Shown: piece by piece, positions 44,658-52,601 of the stretch | How positions within the stretch are numbered: the first letter of the stretch is position 1 | How the letters are laid out: each line of letters begins with the position of its first letter | From: Goodfellowiella coeruleoviolacea | GTDB lineage: Bacteria; Actinomycetota; Actinomycetes; Mycobacteriales; Pseudonocardiaceae | Assembly (NCBI RefSeq): GCF_024171785.1 | Contig: NZ_JAMTCK010000004.1 | Coordinates: 310,001-374,000, forward strand | Reading direction: 5' to 3' | Length of the DNA stretch: 64,000 bases | Translations under genes and position numbers: made by a program | The notes under the pieces: model-generated | Seen by the model: only the letters and a program-made list of their open reading frames with translations | Database searches by the model: none | What the model was told of the DNA's origin: nothing

Positions 44658-45806
44658 TCAGCGGGGTTGGCGGGTGCCGGTGGTCGCGGAGGCGCGGATG
44701 GCGTCGAGCAGGCGGTGTAACCGCACCCCTGTCGCGAAGTCGGGGGTGTGGTGCGAGCCGGTGTGGAGGTCGGTGGCGAACTGCGCGTAGAGCGCGGCGA
44801 CGTTGCGGGCCTGGGGCTCGATCTCGGCTGGCAGGGTGTGCTGGTCGGGGAGGGGGACCTCCCGCCAGGTGCCGGTTGTGCCGTGCGTGGTGCGCAGCCG
44901 CAGCTCGCCGATCTGGAACTGCAGGGCATCGGGGGACTGGGCCGGGGCCGAGACGATGGCCAGGTCGCCCTTGGTGCCGGCGATCTCCAGCCGGGTGCGC
45001 GGCGCCGCGGCCTCGCCGTCGTGGATGTGCGCGGTGACCACGGCGCCGCTGGCCAGGGTGGCGGTGAGCAGCAGGTGATCGGGACTGGTCACCGCGATGG
45101 CCTGGCCGGTCTCGGTCACGGTGTGGTGCGGGTGCTGGACGGACAGGGTGGCTGACAGGTCGGCGATGTCGCCGAGCAGGTGCTCCAGCGCGTCGAGGGC
45201 GTGGCCGCCCAACACCTCCAGCAGGCCGGCGCCGCTGGCCCGGTCGTAGGTGTAGGCCGTCCAGGCCGGTACCGCGGTGGCGGCGCCCTTGGCTCGCGCG
45301 GTGTGCAGGGTGGCCGAGGTGACCCGCCCCAGGTGTCCTTCGCTGATCAGTGCGCGGGCGTGGCTGATGGCCGGTGCGTACCGAGCCTGGAGGCCCACGG
45401 CCGTGCGCACGCCGGCGGTCTGGGCGGCCGTGGCGAGGAGTTCGGCCTCGGCCGTGGTCAGTGCCAGTGGCCACTCGCAGTAGACGTGTTTGCCCGCGGC
45501 CAGTGCCGCCTGCACCAGTTCCCGGTGCGCCGCCACCTTCACGGTGATGACCACCAGGTCCACCTCGGGGTGGGCGGCGAGTTGGTGCTGGTCGGTGAAG
45601 GCGTGGGCGGCGCCGAACAGCTCGGCGGCGCGCCCAGCGCTGTCGGCGCGGCTGGTGGCGACAGCGGTGAGTTCGTAGCCGGGCAGCGCCCGCAGCGCGG
45701 GCACGTGCGCTCTGCCAGCCCAGCCGCGGTCCGGGCTGGCTCCGATGATGCCCACTCTGATCTTGCGGACGGGGGTTCTGCCGTTGATGGGCCTGTGGTC
45801 GGGCAC
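44658..45806 (-). CDS. Gfo/Idh/MocA-family oxidoreductase
   Basis: A 382-residue NAD(P)-dependent sugar-type oxidoreductase. The nucleotide-binding domain is IRVGIIGASPDRGWAGRAHVPAL, then DLVVITVKVAAHRELVQAALAAGKHVYCEWPLAL (in parts: DLVVITVKVAAHRE, AGKHVYCEWPLAL), where the EWP matches the family EKP. The C-terminal domain has GAGLLEVLGGHALDALEHLLG. GTG 45806 has GGAGG about five bases upstream. It is divergent from a TetR gene across 105 bases with two operators, so it is very likely that TetR's target. The EKP Lys is replaced by Trp, which may weaken catalysis. Confidence 0.88.
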   Translation of the reverse strand: MPDHRPINGRTPVRKIRVGIIGASPDRGWAGRAHVPALRALPGYELTAVATSRADSAGRAAELFGAAHAFTDQHQLAAHPEVDLVVITVKVAAHRELVQAALAAGKHVYCEWPLALTTAEAELLATAAQTAGVRTAVGLQARYAPAISHARALISEGHLGRVTSATLHTARAKGAATAVPAWTAYTYDRASGAGLLEVLGGHALDALEHLLGDIADLSATLSVQHPHHTVTETGQAIAVTSPDHLLLTATLASGAVVTAHIHDGEAAAPRTRLEIAGTKGDLAIVSAPAQSPDALQFQIGELRLRTTHGTTGTWREVPLPDQHTLPAEIEPQARNVAALYAQFATDLHTGSHHTPDFATGVRLHRLLDAIRASATTGTRQPR

Positions 45807-45828
45807 GGCTGCCTCCTGCACGGGGGAC

Positions 45829-45851
45829 AAGCGGACGCGAGTGGTCCGATT
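45829..45851. promoter_or_regulatory. Operator 1 of the divergent oxidoreductase-TetR pair
   Basis: AAGCGGAC (45829-45836), seven-base spacer, GTCCGATT (45844-45851). It lies just downstream of a minus-strand TAGCAT hexamer (45864-45859), so it would block the oxidoreductase promoter at its start site. Confidence 0.7.
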
Positions 45852-45868
45852 GACGAGGATGCTAGCGG

Positions 45869-45891
45869 AAGCGGACGCGGGACGTCCACTT
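45869..45891. promoter_or_regulatory. Operator 2 of the divergent oxidoreductase-TetR pair
   Basis: AAGCGGAC (45869-45876), seven-base spacer, GTCCACTT (45884-45891), the same architecture as operator 1 and exactly 40 bases from it. It covers the region upstream of the TetR -10. Confidence 0.7.
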
Positions 45892-45898
45892 GTTGTGC

Positions 45899-45904
45899 TA
45901 GATT
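45899..45904 (+). promoter_or_regulatory. Extended -10 of the TetR gene at 45912
   Basis: TAGATT preceded by TGC forms an extended -10. It ends seven bases before the GTG, so the transcript may be leaderless. Confidence 0.5.
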
Positions 45905-45911
45905 GGCTGTC

Positions 45912-46631
45912 GTGAGCGGGGTGGGCGGCGTGGCGAGCGACACGATGGGTGACACGGCGGGCGGCGATGTGGACAGTGCGGTGGAGCGGCTGCTCGCAGC
46001 CGACCTGGAGCGGCGGCCCAGGGCGGACGCGCGGCGCAACGTGCGACGGCTGGTCGTCGCGGCCAGGGCGGCGGTCGCCGAGATCGGGGTCGAGGTCACC
46101 GCGCACGAGATCGCGCGGCGGGCCGGCGTGGGCATCGGCACCTTCTACCGTCGGCTGCCCTCGCGGGAGGCGCTGCTTGAGGCGGTGCTCGCCGACACCA
46201 TCGGCGAACTGGTGACAGCGGCCAGCCGGGCGGCGGACGACCCGGACCCGTGGCACGGGTTCTGCGAGTTCGCGGTCGCGTTCGTGCGGTTGCGCTCGGC
46301 GAGTTGCGGGATCAACGAGGCGCTGGGCGGGCAGTGCCGGCTGGCTCTGGACGCGCCACTGGCCGAGTTGCGCGAGCAGGTCCGACTGCTGGTCGGGCGG
46401 GCTCAGTCGGCCGGAGTGATGCGGCAGGACGTGGCCTGGCAGGACGTGCCCTTCCTGCTGGCCTCGGTGATGACCGGCGAGCGCACCATCGGTCTGCGGG
46501 CGGACGCCGAGCAGTGGCGACGCAACCTGCGGGTCGTGCTCGACGGGCTGGCCACCACTGGACCCGTCCCGCTGCCCGGGTCGCCACCGGAGGAACCTGC
46601 GGGTGTCCAGGCGGCGACGGCCGCTGAGTGA
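45912..46631 (+). CDS. TetR-family regulator
   Basis: A 239-residue TetR protein with a Ser/Gly/Asp-rich N-terminus (1-40), then the HTH NVRRLVVAARAAVAEIGVEVTAHEIARRAGVGIGTFYRRLPSREALLEAV (in parts: VTAHEIARRAGVGIGTFYRRL, REALLEAVLADTI). The C-terminal domain is of the SCO1603/TetR_C_33-like type (FAVAFVRLRSASCGINEALGG). It probably represses the divergent oxidoreductase and itself through the two operators. Start GTG 45912; ATG 45945 is an alternative. Confidence 0.9.
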   Translation: MSGVGGVASDTMGDTAGGDVDSAVERLLAADLERRPRADARRNVRRLVVAARAAVAEIGVEVTAHEIARRAGVGIGTFYRRLPSREALLEAVLADTIGELVTAASRAADDPDPWHGFCEFAVAFVRLRSASCGINEALGGQCRLALDAPLAELREQVRLLVGRAQSAGVMRQDVAWQDVPFLLASVMTGERTIGLRADAEQWRRNLRVVLDGLATTGPVPLPGSPPEEPAGVQAATAAE

Positions 46632-46767
46632 CCGCAGCGGGTGGCGGGGTAGCCGCTCTGGGGTGGCCGCTGTGTGGGGGTGCTGTGCGGGGTGGCCGCC
46701 AGCGGGGTGAGGTCGGCGGGGTGAACCGGCGTCGGAGCGCGTCGGTCGAACACGTGCCGGTGCTGGC

Positions 46768-46781
46768 TGGTAGCGCTCCCA
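46768..46781. promoter_or_regulatory. Degenerate CebR-like box
   Basis: TGGTAGCGCTCCCA differs from the CebR palindrome TGGGAGCGCTCCCA at one position. No promoter or gene is evident beside it. Confidence 0.4.
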
Positions 46782-47069
46782 AACCGGCTGCGGCTGGTCC
46801 GTTCGGCGGGATGTTCCCTGGTCGGAACGGGCTGACGGCGGAGTTGGCTGGGAACAAAACCTGAACGGGGTAGTCCGCCGGCGAGCCGTCACCAGTCGTA
46901 GTCGAAACGGGGGCCGACTCGGCGAACAAGCGCGGTGATGACTGCCGAACCGGGCTGTCCGCGTGGTTCTTCTGGTCGCCGCACGGTAGTGATCTCCGCT
47001 GCCCCTGGCGGTGCCGCCGGTCGAACGACCCTTTTCAACGCATATCCGGATAGCTACAGTCGGCCTGCC

Positions 47070-47083
47070 TGGGAGCGCTCCCA
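47070..47083. promoter_or_regulatory. Perfect CebR box without an obvious target
   Basis: TGGGAGCGCTCCCA is the 14-bp site of the LacI-type cellulose regulator CebR of Streptomyces (established knowledge). It starts ten bases after a TACAGT hexamer. The nearest rightward gene is the response regulator at 47368. Confidence 0.75.
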
Positions 47084-47367
47084 GTCGGCGGGGGCGTTCC
47101 CAGGGCATCGACACGCTGAGTAACCAGACCCGTGTCCGGTGATCGCCTGTTCAACGGTGAGACGGCGGTCCCGGTCACCGCACTGCGGCTCCTGTCGGGG
47201 TTCCCCGGCCGCGGCGGGAGCCGCAGTCGCACATCAACCGGACACCGCACGGTAACAGCCCTCGTCACCGCGCCCCGTAGGCTGCACCAGGTCGTGCCAG
47301 GCGGATTCGCGGGCAGACCACGTCCACCAGGGCACCGGGACAGCCGGAGGCAAGGGAGCAGACAGCG

Positions 47368-48033
47368 GTGATTCGGGTACTGCTGGCCGATGATGAGGCC
47401 ATGATCCGTGCCGGCGTGCGGGCGATCCTGTCGGCCGACCCGGAGATCGAGGTGGTGGCCGAGGCCGCCGACGGCGGGGCGGCGATCGAACTCGTGCGGG
47501 CGCACCGGCCGGACGTGGCGCTGCTGGACATCCGCATGCCCCGGCTCGACGGACTGGCCGCCGCGGCCGAGATCCGGCTCACCGTGCCCGAGACCGCGGT
47601 CATCATGCTCACCACCTTCGGCGAGGACGACTACATCGCCCGCGCGCTCGGTGACGGGGCCAGCGGCTTCCTGCTCAAGGCCGGCGACCCGCGCGAGCTG
47701 ATCGCCGGGGTGCGGGCGGTGGCCGGGGGAGCCGCCTACCTGTCGCCCCAGGTGGCCCAGCGGGTCATCACCGAACTCGCCGGCGGCCGGCTCGGCCGCG
47801 GGGTGGCCGCCAGGACCAGGGCCGACGTGCTGACCGAGCGCGAGCGGGAGGTGCTGGCGCTGCTCGGGGCCGGTCTGTCCAACGCCGAGATCGCCAGCCG
47901 GCTGTACCTGGTCGAGGGCACGGTCAAGAGCCACGTGAGCGCGATCCTGAACCGGCTGCGGGTGAAGAACCGGGTGCAGGCGGCGATCATCGCCTACGAG
48001 GCGGGCCTGGTCGCCGACGTCACGGCCGGCTGA
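47368..48033 (+). CDS. Orphan NarL-family response regulator
   Basis: A 221-residue regulator. Receiver: LLADDEAMIRAG, phosphoacceptor Asp54 (VALLDIRMP), ASGFLLKAGDP. LuxR-type HTH: VLTEREREVLALLGAGLSNAEIASRLYLVEGTVKSHVS in parts (LTEREREVLALL, SNAEIASRLYLVEGTVKSHV). No histidine kinase gene is adjacent, which is unusual as these are normally coupled. GTG 47368 has GGGAG upstream. A perfect CebR box lies 285 bases ahead. Confidence 0.92.
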   Translation: MIRVLLADDEAMIRAGVRAILSADPEIEVVAEAADGGAAIELVRAHRPDVALLDIRMPRLDGLAAAAEIRLTVPETAVIMLTTFGEDDYIARALGDGASGFLLKAGDPRELIAGVRAVAGGAAYLSPQVAQRVITELAGGRLGRGVAARTRADVLTEREREVLALLGAGLSNAEIASRLYLVEGTVKSHVSAILNRLRVKNRVQAAIIAYEAGLVADVTAG

Positions 48034-48039
48034 CCTCCG

Positions 48040-48290
48040 CAGAAGGTGGGCCCAGAACGTAGAACGGCCCCCGTACCACTTCCCCGGGCTGGTGGGCTCG
48101 GGGCCTGGGCGGACTAGTCCCAGGGGTAACGGGGGCCGGGTGACTGCCTGGTATTCGCCGACCACCACCCGCACCAGGGCGGGCCGGCTGCTTCGCACAC
48201 CGTGCGGTGGTCCTAGCGGACAGCCACCTCACGAGTCCTGTTGATATTCAACGCTGGACCACCTCCTTTCTCGTGTACCCAGAACCCTAG
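48040..48290 (-). ncRNA. Structured RNA candidate with extended Shine-Dalgarno and 12-codon ORF
   Basis: Read on the minus strand. A TAGGGT hexamer (48289-48284) could start a transcript near 48277. It then shows AGAAAGGAGGTGGTCCAGC (48271-48253), complementary to about 18 of 19 bases of the actinobacterial 16S 3' end. A TTG codon (48251-48249) opens a 12-residue ORF (LNINRTREVAVR) ending at TAG 48215-48213. Two arms enclose the ORF: 48252-48263 pairs with 48206-48218 (12 pairs, one bulge) and partly masks the Shine-Dalgarno. Further on, 48065-48077 pairs with 48125-48138 (13 pairs, one bulge) around two hairpins (48082-48086/48099-48103 and 48104-48109/48119-48124). No protein gene follows on this strand. 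I do not recognise an Rfam family. Confidence 0.5.
48213..48251 (-). CDS. Twelve-residue leader-type ORF
   Basis: TTG-started ORF LNINRTREVAVR inside the loop of the structured RNA candidate. The AGGAGG core ends ten bases before the TTG. It would act as a sensor uORF if translated. Tentative. Confidence 0.3.
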   Translation of the reverse strand: MNINRTREVAVR

Positions 48291-48300
48291 GCGAGGACGG

Positions 48301-48537
48301 GGGCCGCGAAAAAGCGATTTTCGGCGAGCCGCGCGTCACATCCACCCAGTCGTGTCGCACCACCGGGCTGACCTGCGTGGACGGCTCACGCGGCCGGCGG
48401 TCCGCCCCGCTGGCGCTAACCCCCGCGCCGGGGTTGCCGCCTGGCGGGGTGGCTGTCCTGCCCTCGCGTGTCGCCGGGTTGTCCGGCGTCAGGCACGATG
48501 ACGGTGCTTGCCGATCAGTGGGTCACCGGAGAGTCGC
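48301..48537. other. Spacer before the small membrane protein gene
   Basis: No gene was seen. The first 25 bases (GCGAAAAAGCGATTTTCG) form a short imperfect palindrome that may include the -35 region for the minus-strand RNA candidate. Confidence 0.35.
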
Positions 48538-48771
48538 ATGCCAGCGTTGGAAGTCCTCGCCACCTTGTTGCTGGCGGTCGGCGGGATCGGCGTGCTGTCG
48601 ATGGCCGCCTACCTGCTGGCCATGCACTGGGTGGACTGGGACCTGGTGCCCACCGGGTGGCTGCCGCGGATGCTGTGGTGGCGCCGCAACGCGGCCCGGC
48701 TGCTGGCCGGGTCGGTGCTGCTGGCCGTGCTCGGCGGGCTGGCCAGGCTGTGCGTGCAGTGGCCGCTGTGA
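48538..48771 (+). CDS. Small membrane protein
   Basis: A 77-residue protein with two membrane helices (VLATLLLAVGGIGVLSMAAYLLAM and LLAGSVLLAVLGGLARLCV) joined by a Trp-rich loop (HWVDWDLVPTGWLPRMLWWRR). GGAGAG lies before ATG 48538. No family recognised. It is followed by a MarR gene after 131 bases. Confidence 0.7.
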   Translation: MPALEVLATLLLAVGGIGVLSMAAYLLAMHWVDWDLVPTGWLPRMLWWRRNAARLLAGSVLLAVLGGLARLCVQWPL

Positions 48772-48889
48772 CGGCCGGGCGCCGGCGGTGATCCGCGCCC
48801 GGGCCCGCCGGGATGCGTCGGTGGCCGAGCATGTCGGGCGCGGACCTGTTGTCGCGTCCCAAACTGTGATCAACCCGAAACCCGGTCAG

Positions 48890-48895
48890 TACCAT
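48890..48895 (+). promoter_or_regulatory. -10 hexamer of the MarR gene at 48903
   Basis: TACCAT ends seven bases before the ATG at 48903, matching leaderless spacing; it supports this ATG over the one at 48894. Confidence 0.45.
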
Positions 48896-48902
48896 GACGG
48901 CC

Positions 48903-49496
48903 ATGGCCGAGGGAGTGAGCCGACCACCGCAGCGACTCGGCGCGCCGGGTGTGCAGGGCGCGCCGCTGGGCGGTGCGCCCGAGGCGGTCGCCGCTGACCA
49001 GCCGGCCACTTCCGACCTCGACCAGCAGCGCGTTGCCGGGGCCGCCCCGGCGGTCCGCGCTCCCTCCGACGCCAGGACCCTCACCGAGGTGGTGACCCGG
49101 CTGCGGCGGGCGCTGCGCACCAGCATCCGCACGGACTACCCGTGGGAGTCGCTGCCGATGGCGCAGGTGGAGCTGTTGCAGACGCTGGCGGAGCGCTCGC
49201 CCATGCGGGTTGGCGAGCTGGCCTCCTCGCAGCGGCTGGCGCCCAACACGGTCAGCGGGCTGGTCAGCCAGCTCATCGAGGCCGGGCTGGTCGAGCGCAA
49301 CGGCGATCCGGCTGACCGGCGGGTGGCCAGGCTGACCCTCACCTCGGCCGGCCGGGAGCAGCTCGCCGCCTGGCAGCGGGCGCACGAGCGGCGCATTGGA
49401 ACCGCTCTCGGCAAGCTGGCCGAGCGGGATCGGGACGCGGTGCGCCGGGCCCTGCCCGCGCTCGACCATCTGGTCGACCACCTCCTGGACCACTGA
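48903..49496 (+). CDS. MarR-family regulator
   Basis: A 197-residue MarR protein with a 55-residue Ala/Pro/Gln-rich N-terminal extension. The winged helix is LPMAQVELLQTLAERSPMRVGELASSQRLAPNTVSGLVSQLIEAGLVERNGDPADRRVARLTLT (in parts: VELLQTLAERSPMRVGEL, LAPNTVSGLVSQLIEAGL, DPADRRVARLTLT). The dimer helices follow. It is 240 bases before the cellulase gene, and no other target is adjacent. Confidence 0.9.
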   Translation: MAEGVSRPPQRLGAPGVQGAPLGGAPEAVAADQPATSDLDQQRVAGAAPAVRAPSDARTLTEVVTRLRRALRTSIRTDYPWESLPMAQVELLQTLAERSPMRVGELASSQRLAPNTVSGLVSQLIEAGLVERNGDPADRRVARLTLTSAGREQLAAWQRAHERRIGTALGKLAERDRDAVRRALPALDHLVDHLLDH

Positions 49497-49658
49497 GCCG
49501 GACCGAATTCGCCGCGGGAACCTGACCGGGGAAACCTCGGTTGGCCTGGGGATTCCCCTTGTTGATCACGGAACGTCCCGGCGTTGTCGACGCGCCGTCA
49601 CAAGATCAATGCGTGACGAACTCTTCACACCCTGTTACTTGCTTGATAAAGTTTGTTT

Positions 49659-49672
49659 TGGGAGCGCTCCCA
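49659..49672. promoter_or_regulatory. CebR box of the GH6 cellulase gene
   Basis: Perfect TGGGAGCGCTCCCA, 66 bases before the ATG. A GATAAA hexamer (49645-49650) with TTCACA upstream could be the promoter, with the box at +1 to +15. In Streptomyces, CebR releases this site on cellobiose or cellotriose, which would induce the cellulase. Confidence 0.85.
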
Positions 49673-49738
49673 GTAATCCGTTGAGGCGTCCAGGGCCTCG
49701 GACAACGGTGTCATCGTGATTACGAACAAGGAGCTCAG

Positions 49739-51112
49739 ATGAGAACTGCCCCCCGATACCGAGCCCGAGGCTCCGGTCTTCGACGTGGGCTCGCCACGCT
49801 GGCGACATCCGTGCTCGCCCTCGGCATGATGTTCGGCGCGAGCAGCCCGGCCACCGGCGCCGCCAGCCCCAAGGCGCGGGTGGACAACCCGTACGTGGGC
49901 GCCAAGCCCTACGTGAACCCCGAGTGGTCGGCCAAGGCCAAGGCGGACGGCGGCAGCGCCGTCGCCAACCAGCCGACCTTCGTGTGGCTGGACCGGATCG
50001 CCGCGATCGAGGGCGTCAACGGCGGCATGGGGCTGCGGGACCACCTCGACGCGGCCCTGTCCCAGGGCGCCACCCTGTTCCAGATGGTCGTCTACGACCT
50101 GCCCGGTCGGGACTGCTCGGCACTGGCCTCCAACGGTGAACTCGGCCCCGACGACCTGCCCAGGTACAAGAGCGAGTTCATCGACCCGATCGCGGCGATC
50201 CTGTCCGACACCAAGTACGCCAACCTGCGGATCGTCGCGGTCATCGAGATCGACTCGCTGCCCAACCTGATCACCAACACGGCCGGGCGGCCGGGTGGCA
50301 CCCAGCTGTGCCAGACGATGAAGGACAACGGCGGCTACGTGAACGGCATTGGCTACGCGCTGGCCAAGCTGGGCGCGATCGGCAACGTCTACAACTACAT
50401 CGACGCCGCCCACCACGGCTGGATCGGCTGGGACGACAACTTCACCGCGTCGGCCACGCTGTTCGCCCAGGCCGCCAGGGCCTCCGGCAGCACGGTCAAC
50501 AACGTGCACGGGTTCATCACCAACACGGCGAACTACTCGGCGCTCAAGGAGCCGTACTTCACCGTCAACGACACGGTGAACGGCACCACGGTGCGCCAGT
50601 CCAAGTGGGTGGACTGGAACCGGTACGTGGACGAGCTGTCCTTCGCCCAGGCGTTCCGCCAGCAGCTGATCTCGGCCGGGTTCTCGTCCAGCATCGGCAT
50701 GCTGATCGACACCAGCCGCAACGGCTGGGGCGGTTCGGCCCGGCCCACCGGCCCGGGCCCGAAGACCAGCGTGGACGCCTACGTCGACGGCGGCCGGGTG
50801 GACCGGCGCATCCACCCCGGCAACTGGTGCAACCAGTCCGGAGCGGGCCTCGGCGAGCGGCCGAAGGCGGCGCCGGCCACCGGTATCGACGCCTACGTGT
50901 GGGCCAAGCCGCCGGGCGAGTCGGACGGGGCCAGCAAGGAGATCCCGAACGACGAGGGCAAGGGCTTCGACCGGATGTGCGACCCCACCTACGGTGGCAA
51001 CCCGCTCAACGGCAACAACCCCTCGGGTGCCCTCGGCGACGCCCCGCTGGCCGGGCACTGGTTCTCCGCGCAGTTCAAGCAGCTGCTGCAGAACGCCTAC
51101 CCGCCCCTGTGA
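49739..51112 (+). CDS. Secreted GH6 cellobiohydrolase-type cellulase
   Basis: A 457-residue exported GH6 enzyme. The twin-Arg-like N-terminus (RARGSGLRRGLATLATSVLALGMMFGASSPATGA) ends in an Ala-X-Ala cleavage zone near residue 40. Key motifs are FQMVVYDLPGRDCSALASNGEL with a conserved Asp, VIEIDSLPNLITN, YIDAAHHGWIGW, FITNTANYSAL, and CNQSGAGLGERP. The IEIDSLPN form is closer to exo-acting Thermobifida Cel6B than to endo-acting Cel6A. No cellulose-binding module is attached. AAGGAG precedes ATG 49739. A 15-bp terminator hairpin follows. Confidence 0.92.
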   Translation: MRTAPRYRARGSGLRRGLATLATSVLALGMMFGASSPATGAASPKARVDNPYVGAKPYVNPEWSAKAKADGGSAVANQPTFVWLDRIAAIEGVNGGMGLRDHLDAALSQGATLFQMVVYDLPGRDCSALASNGELGPDDLPRYKSEFIDPIAAILSDTKYANLRIVAVIEIDSLPNLITNTAGRPGGTQLCQTMKDNGGYVNGIGYALAKLGAIGNVYNYIDAAHHGWIGWDDNFTASATLFAQAARASGSTVNNVHGFITNTANYSALKEPYFTVNDTVNGTTVRQSKWVDWNRYVDELSFAQAFRQQLISAGFSSSIGMLIDTSRNGWGGSARPTGPGPKTSVDAYVDGGRVDRRIHPGNWCNQSGAGLGERPKAAPATGIDAYVWAKPPGESDGASKEIPNDEGKGFDRMCDPTYGGNPLNGNNPSGALGDAPLAGHWFSAQFKQLLQNAYPPL

Positions 51113-51151
51113 ACCCGCTGTCGGGTTGACCGGGTGACGCGGTAGTGCCTC

Positions 51152-51191
51152 GGGTCCTGGTGTGGTGGTTCCGCCGACCACACCAGGACCC
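51152..51191 (+). terminator. Terminator of the GH6 cellulase gene
   Basis: A perfect 15-bp stem (GGGTCCTGGTGTGGT, 51152-51166, with 51177-51191) and a ten-base loop, 40 bases after the stop codon. Confidence 0.85.
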
Positions 51192-51422
51192 GCTCGCCGT
51201 GGGTGGAACGGCACGGCCACCGCGGCCCACCATGCTGGCCCGGCGCCCGATCGGAGCAGTCCGGCCGTGCCGGTGGCGGCCGATCTCACCGACCGTGTCG
51301 GTCCGATCCGGGGGCACGCCGCCGTTCGAAGGCCACCCATTGCGTCCCGCGGTTCTGTCCGCACCATCAAGCGCAGAGACCGGAGGCGGGGCTCGGTCCG
51401 GAGCGCGGCGGGGAGGGGCGGG
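51192..51422. other. Spacer before the membrane protein gene
   Basis: The frame of the downstream membrane gene is open here, but no start has a ribosome site before ATG 51423. No RNA or repeat feature was seen. Confidence 0.35.
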
Positions 51423-52145
51423 ATGCGGTCATTCCGGCGGGAAGCGGTCCGGCTGTGGCGGTGCGCGGTGGACCGGCCCCGGTGGCAGCTGGCCCTGACC
51501 GCGCTGGTGTCCACCTGGACGCTGGGCTGGATCGGCAGCCAGTTCGGCCAGCACGCCCGGTCCCCGCTCGGCGTGCTGCACGCGGCCGTGACCTGGGCCG
51601 GAATTCCCGGCCACTGGCTGGAATCGGCCTCGGCGTGGTTCGGTCATCCGGGGCGGCAGGGGCTGCTGGCCGTGCTCGCCGTGGCCGGCGGGCTGTGCTG
51701 GGCGGCCACCGCCGAACGCGCCCAACTGCCCGGCCTGCTCGGCTGGCTGGCCGTGCTGGCCGCGGCGGAGGGCATCGGCTACCGCGCGTCGGTGCACCGC
51801 GCCGCCCTGGCCATGGTGGTCTTCGTGGTCGTGCTGGCCCTGCTGTCGCTGCCCTTCCGGCGGACGCTGGTGGTCGACCGGATCGTGCTGCTGCCCAGGG
51901 ACGTGGTGCGGGCCGGGGTGACCGCGGCCACGCTGGCCGTGGTGGTGCCGCTGGTCGTGCCGGGCCTGGTGCTCGTCCGGCTGTTGCGGCCCTACCTGAC
52001 CCGGCCGCCCCGGCCCGATCCGACCCGGCGTGCGATCCCGCTGGCCCGCCAGCCCGACCAGGCCAGTGGACCCGGCCAGCGGAAACCAGCGCGGCCGGCC
52101 GCGTCGGCCCGGCGTAGCGTGGACAGCGGACGCACCGCGAACTGA
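51423..52145 (+). CDS. Membrane protein of unknown function
   Basis: A 240-residue protein with about four to five membrane helices (LALTALVSTWTLGWIGSQFG, LLAVLAVAGGLCWAA, LALLSLPF, TAATLAVVVPLVVPGLVLVRLL) and a basic, Pro-rich cytoplasmic tail (residues 190-240). No motif identifies a function. GGGGAGGGG precedes ATG 51423. Confidence 0.7.
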   Translation: MRSFRREAVRLWRCAVDRPRWQLALTALVSTWTLGWIGSQFGQHARSPLGVLHAAVTWAGIPGHWLESASAWFGHPGRQGLLAVLAVAGGLCWAATAERAQLPGLLGWLAVLAAAEGIGYRASVHRAALAMVVFVVVLALLSLPFRRTLVVDRIVLLPRDVVRAGVTAATLAVVVPLVVPGLVLVRLLRPYLTRPPRPDPTRRAIPLARQPDQASGPGQRKPARPAASARRSVDSGRTAN

Positions 52146-52262
52146 GCCGCGGGGGAGCACCACCGCGGGGAGCACCACCGCGAACGTCAGCGTCCGGCGC
52201 GCCCGAGCGCGACAGCGAACGCGTCAACCACCACCCGGCACCACGCCCTGCGGGAGGCCGGA

Positions 52263-52556
52263 ATGAGCGAGTCAGGCCAGCAGCCCCGCGAGCCCCGCGA
52301 CCGGGCCGACTACGAGCGCGGGCTCTACGACTACCACGACCCCACGGCCCGGCTGGGCGCCACCCCGGCCCGCAGCGCGCTCACCCTGCGGCTGTGGCTG
52401 GCCGGGTTCGGCGTGGTGTTCTGCGCGGTGGCCGCGGTGCTGGCCGCGCGCGCCGGCTTCGGGTGGGGTGCCGTGGTGCTCGGCGTGCTCGCGGTGGTGT
52501 CCCTGATCGACCTGGTGTGGGTCGCCCACCGCAAGCGCCGCGGCGAACCGGGCTGA
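52263..52556 (+). CDS. Small two-helix membrane protein (DUF6343-like)
   Basis: A 97-residue protein: hydrophilic N-terminus (YERGLYDYHDPTARLG), then two membrane helices (LWLAGFGVVFCAVAAVLAAR, WGAVVLGVLAVVSLIDLVW) and a basic end. It matches the pattern of DUF6343, a small actinobacterial family of unknown role. Start ATG 52263. Confidence 0.75.
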   Translation: MSESGQQPREPRDRADYERGLYDYHDPTARLGATPARSALTLRLWLAGFGVVFCAVAAVLAARAGFGWGAVVLGVLAVVSLIDLVWVAHRKRRGEPG

Positions 52557-52601
52557 CCGGCCCGGTCAGCCCGGGCCCGCCGGTCGGCCCGGCCGGCCGC
52601 C

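Larger units (their letters stand above)
46632..47367. other. 736-bp spacer with CebR-like sites and no recognised gene
   Basis: Small open frames lack domains and ribosome sites. Content: G-rich direct repeats (GGGGTGGCCGC) near 46660-46710, a degenerate CebR-like site at 46768-46781, and a perfect one at 47070-47083 directly after a TACAGT hexamer (47055-47060). Base composition is lower in GC between 46850 and 47060. It may be the remains of a deleted sugar-utilisation gene. Confidence 0.5.

Noticed and set aside
48253-48271. Fragment of a 16S rRNA gene on the plus strand
   Set aside because: Only 19 bases match the 16S end; upstream rRNA helices are absent. Better explained as the complement of an extended Shine-Dalgarno.
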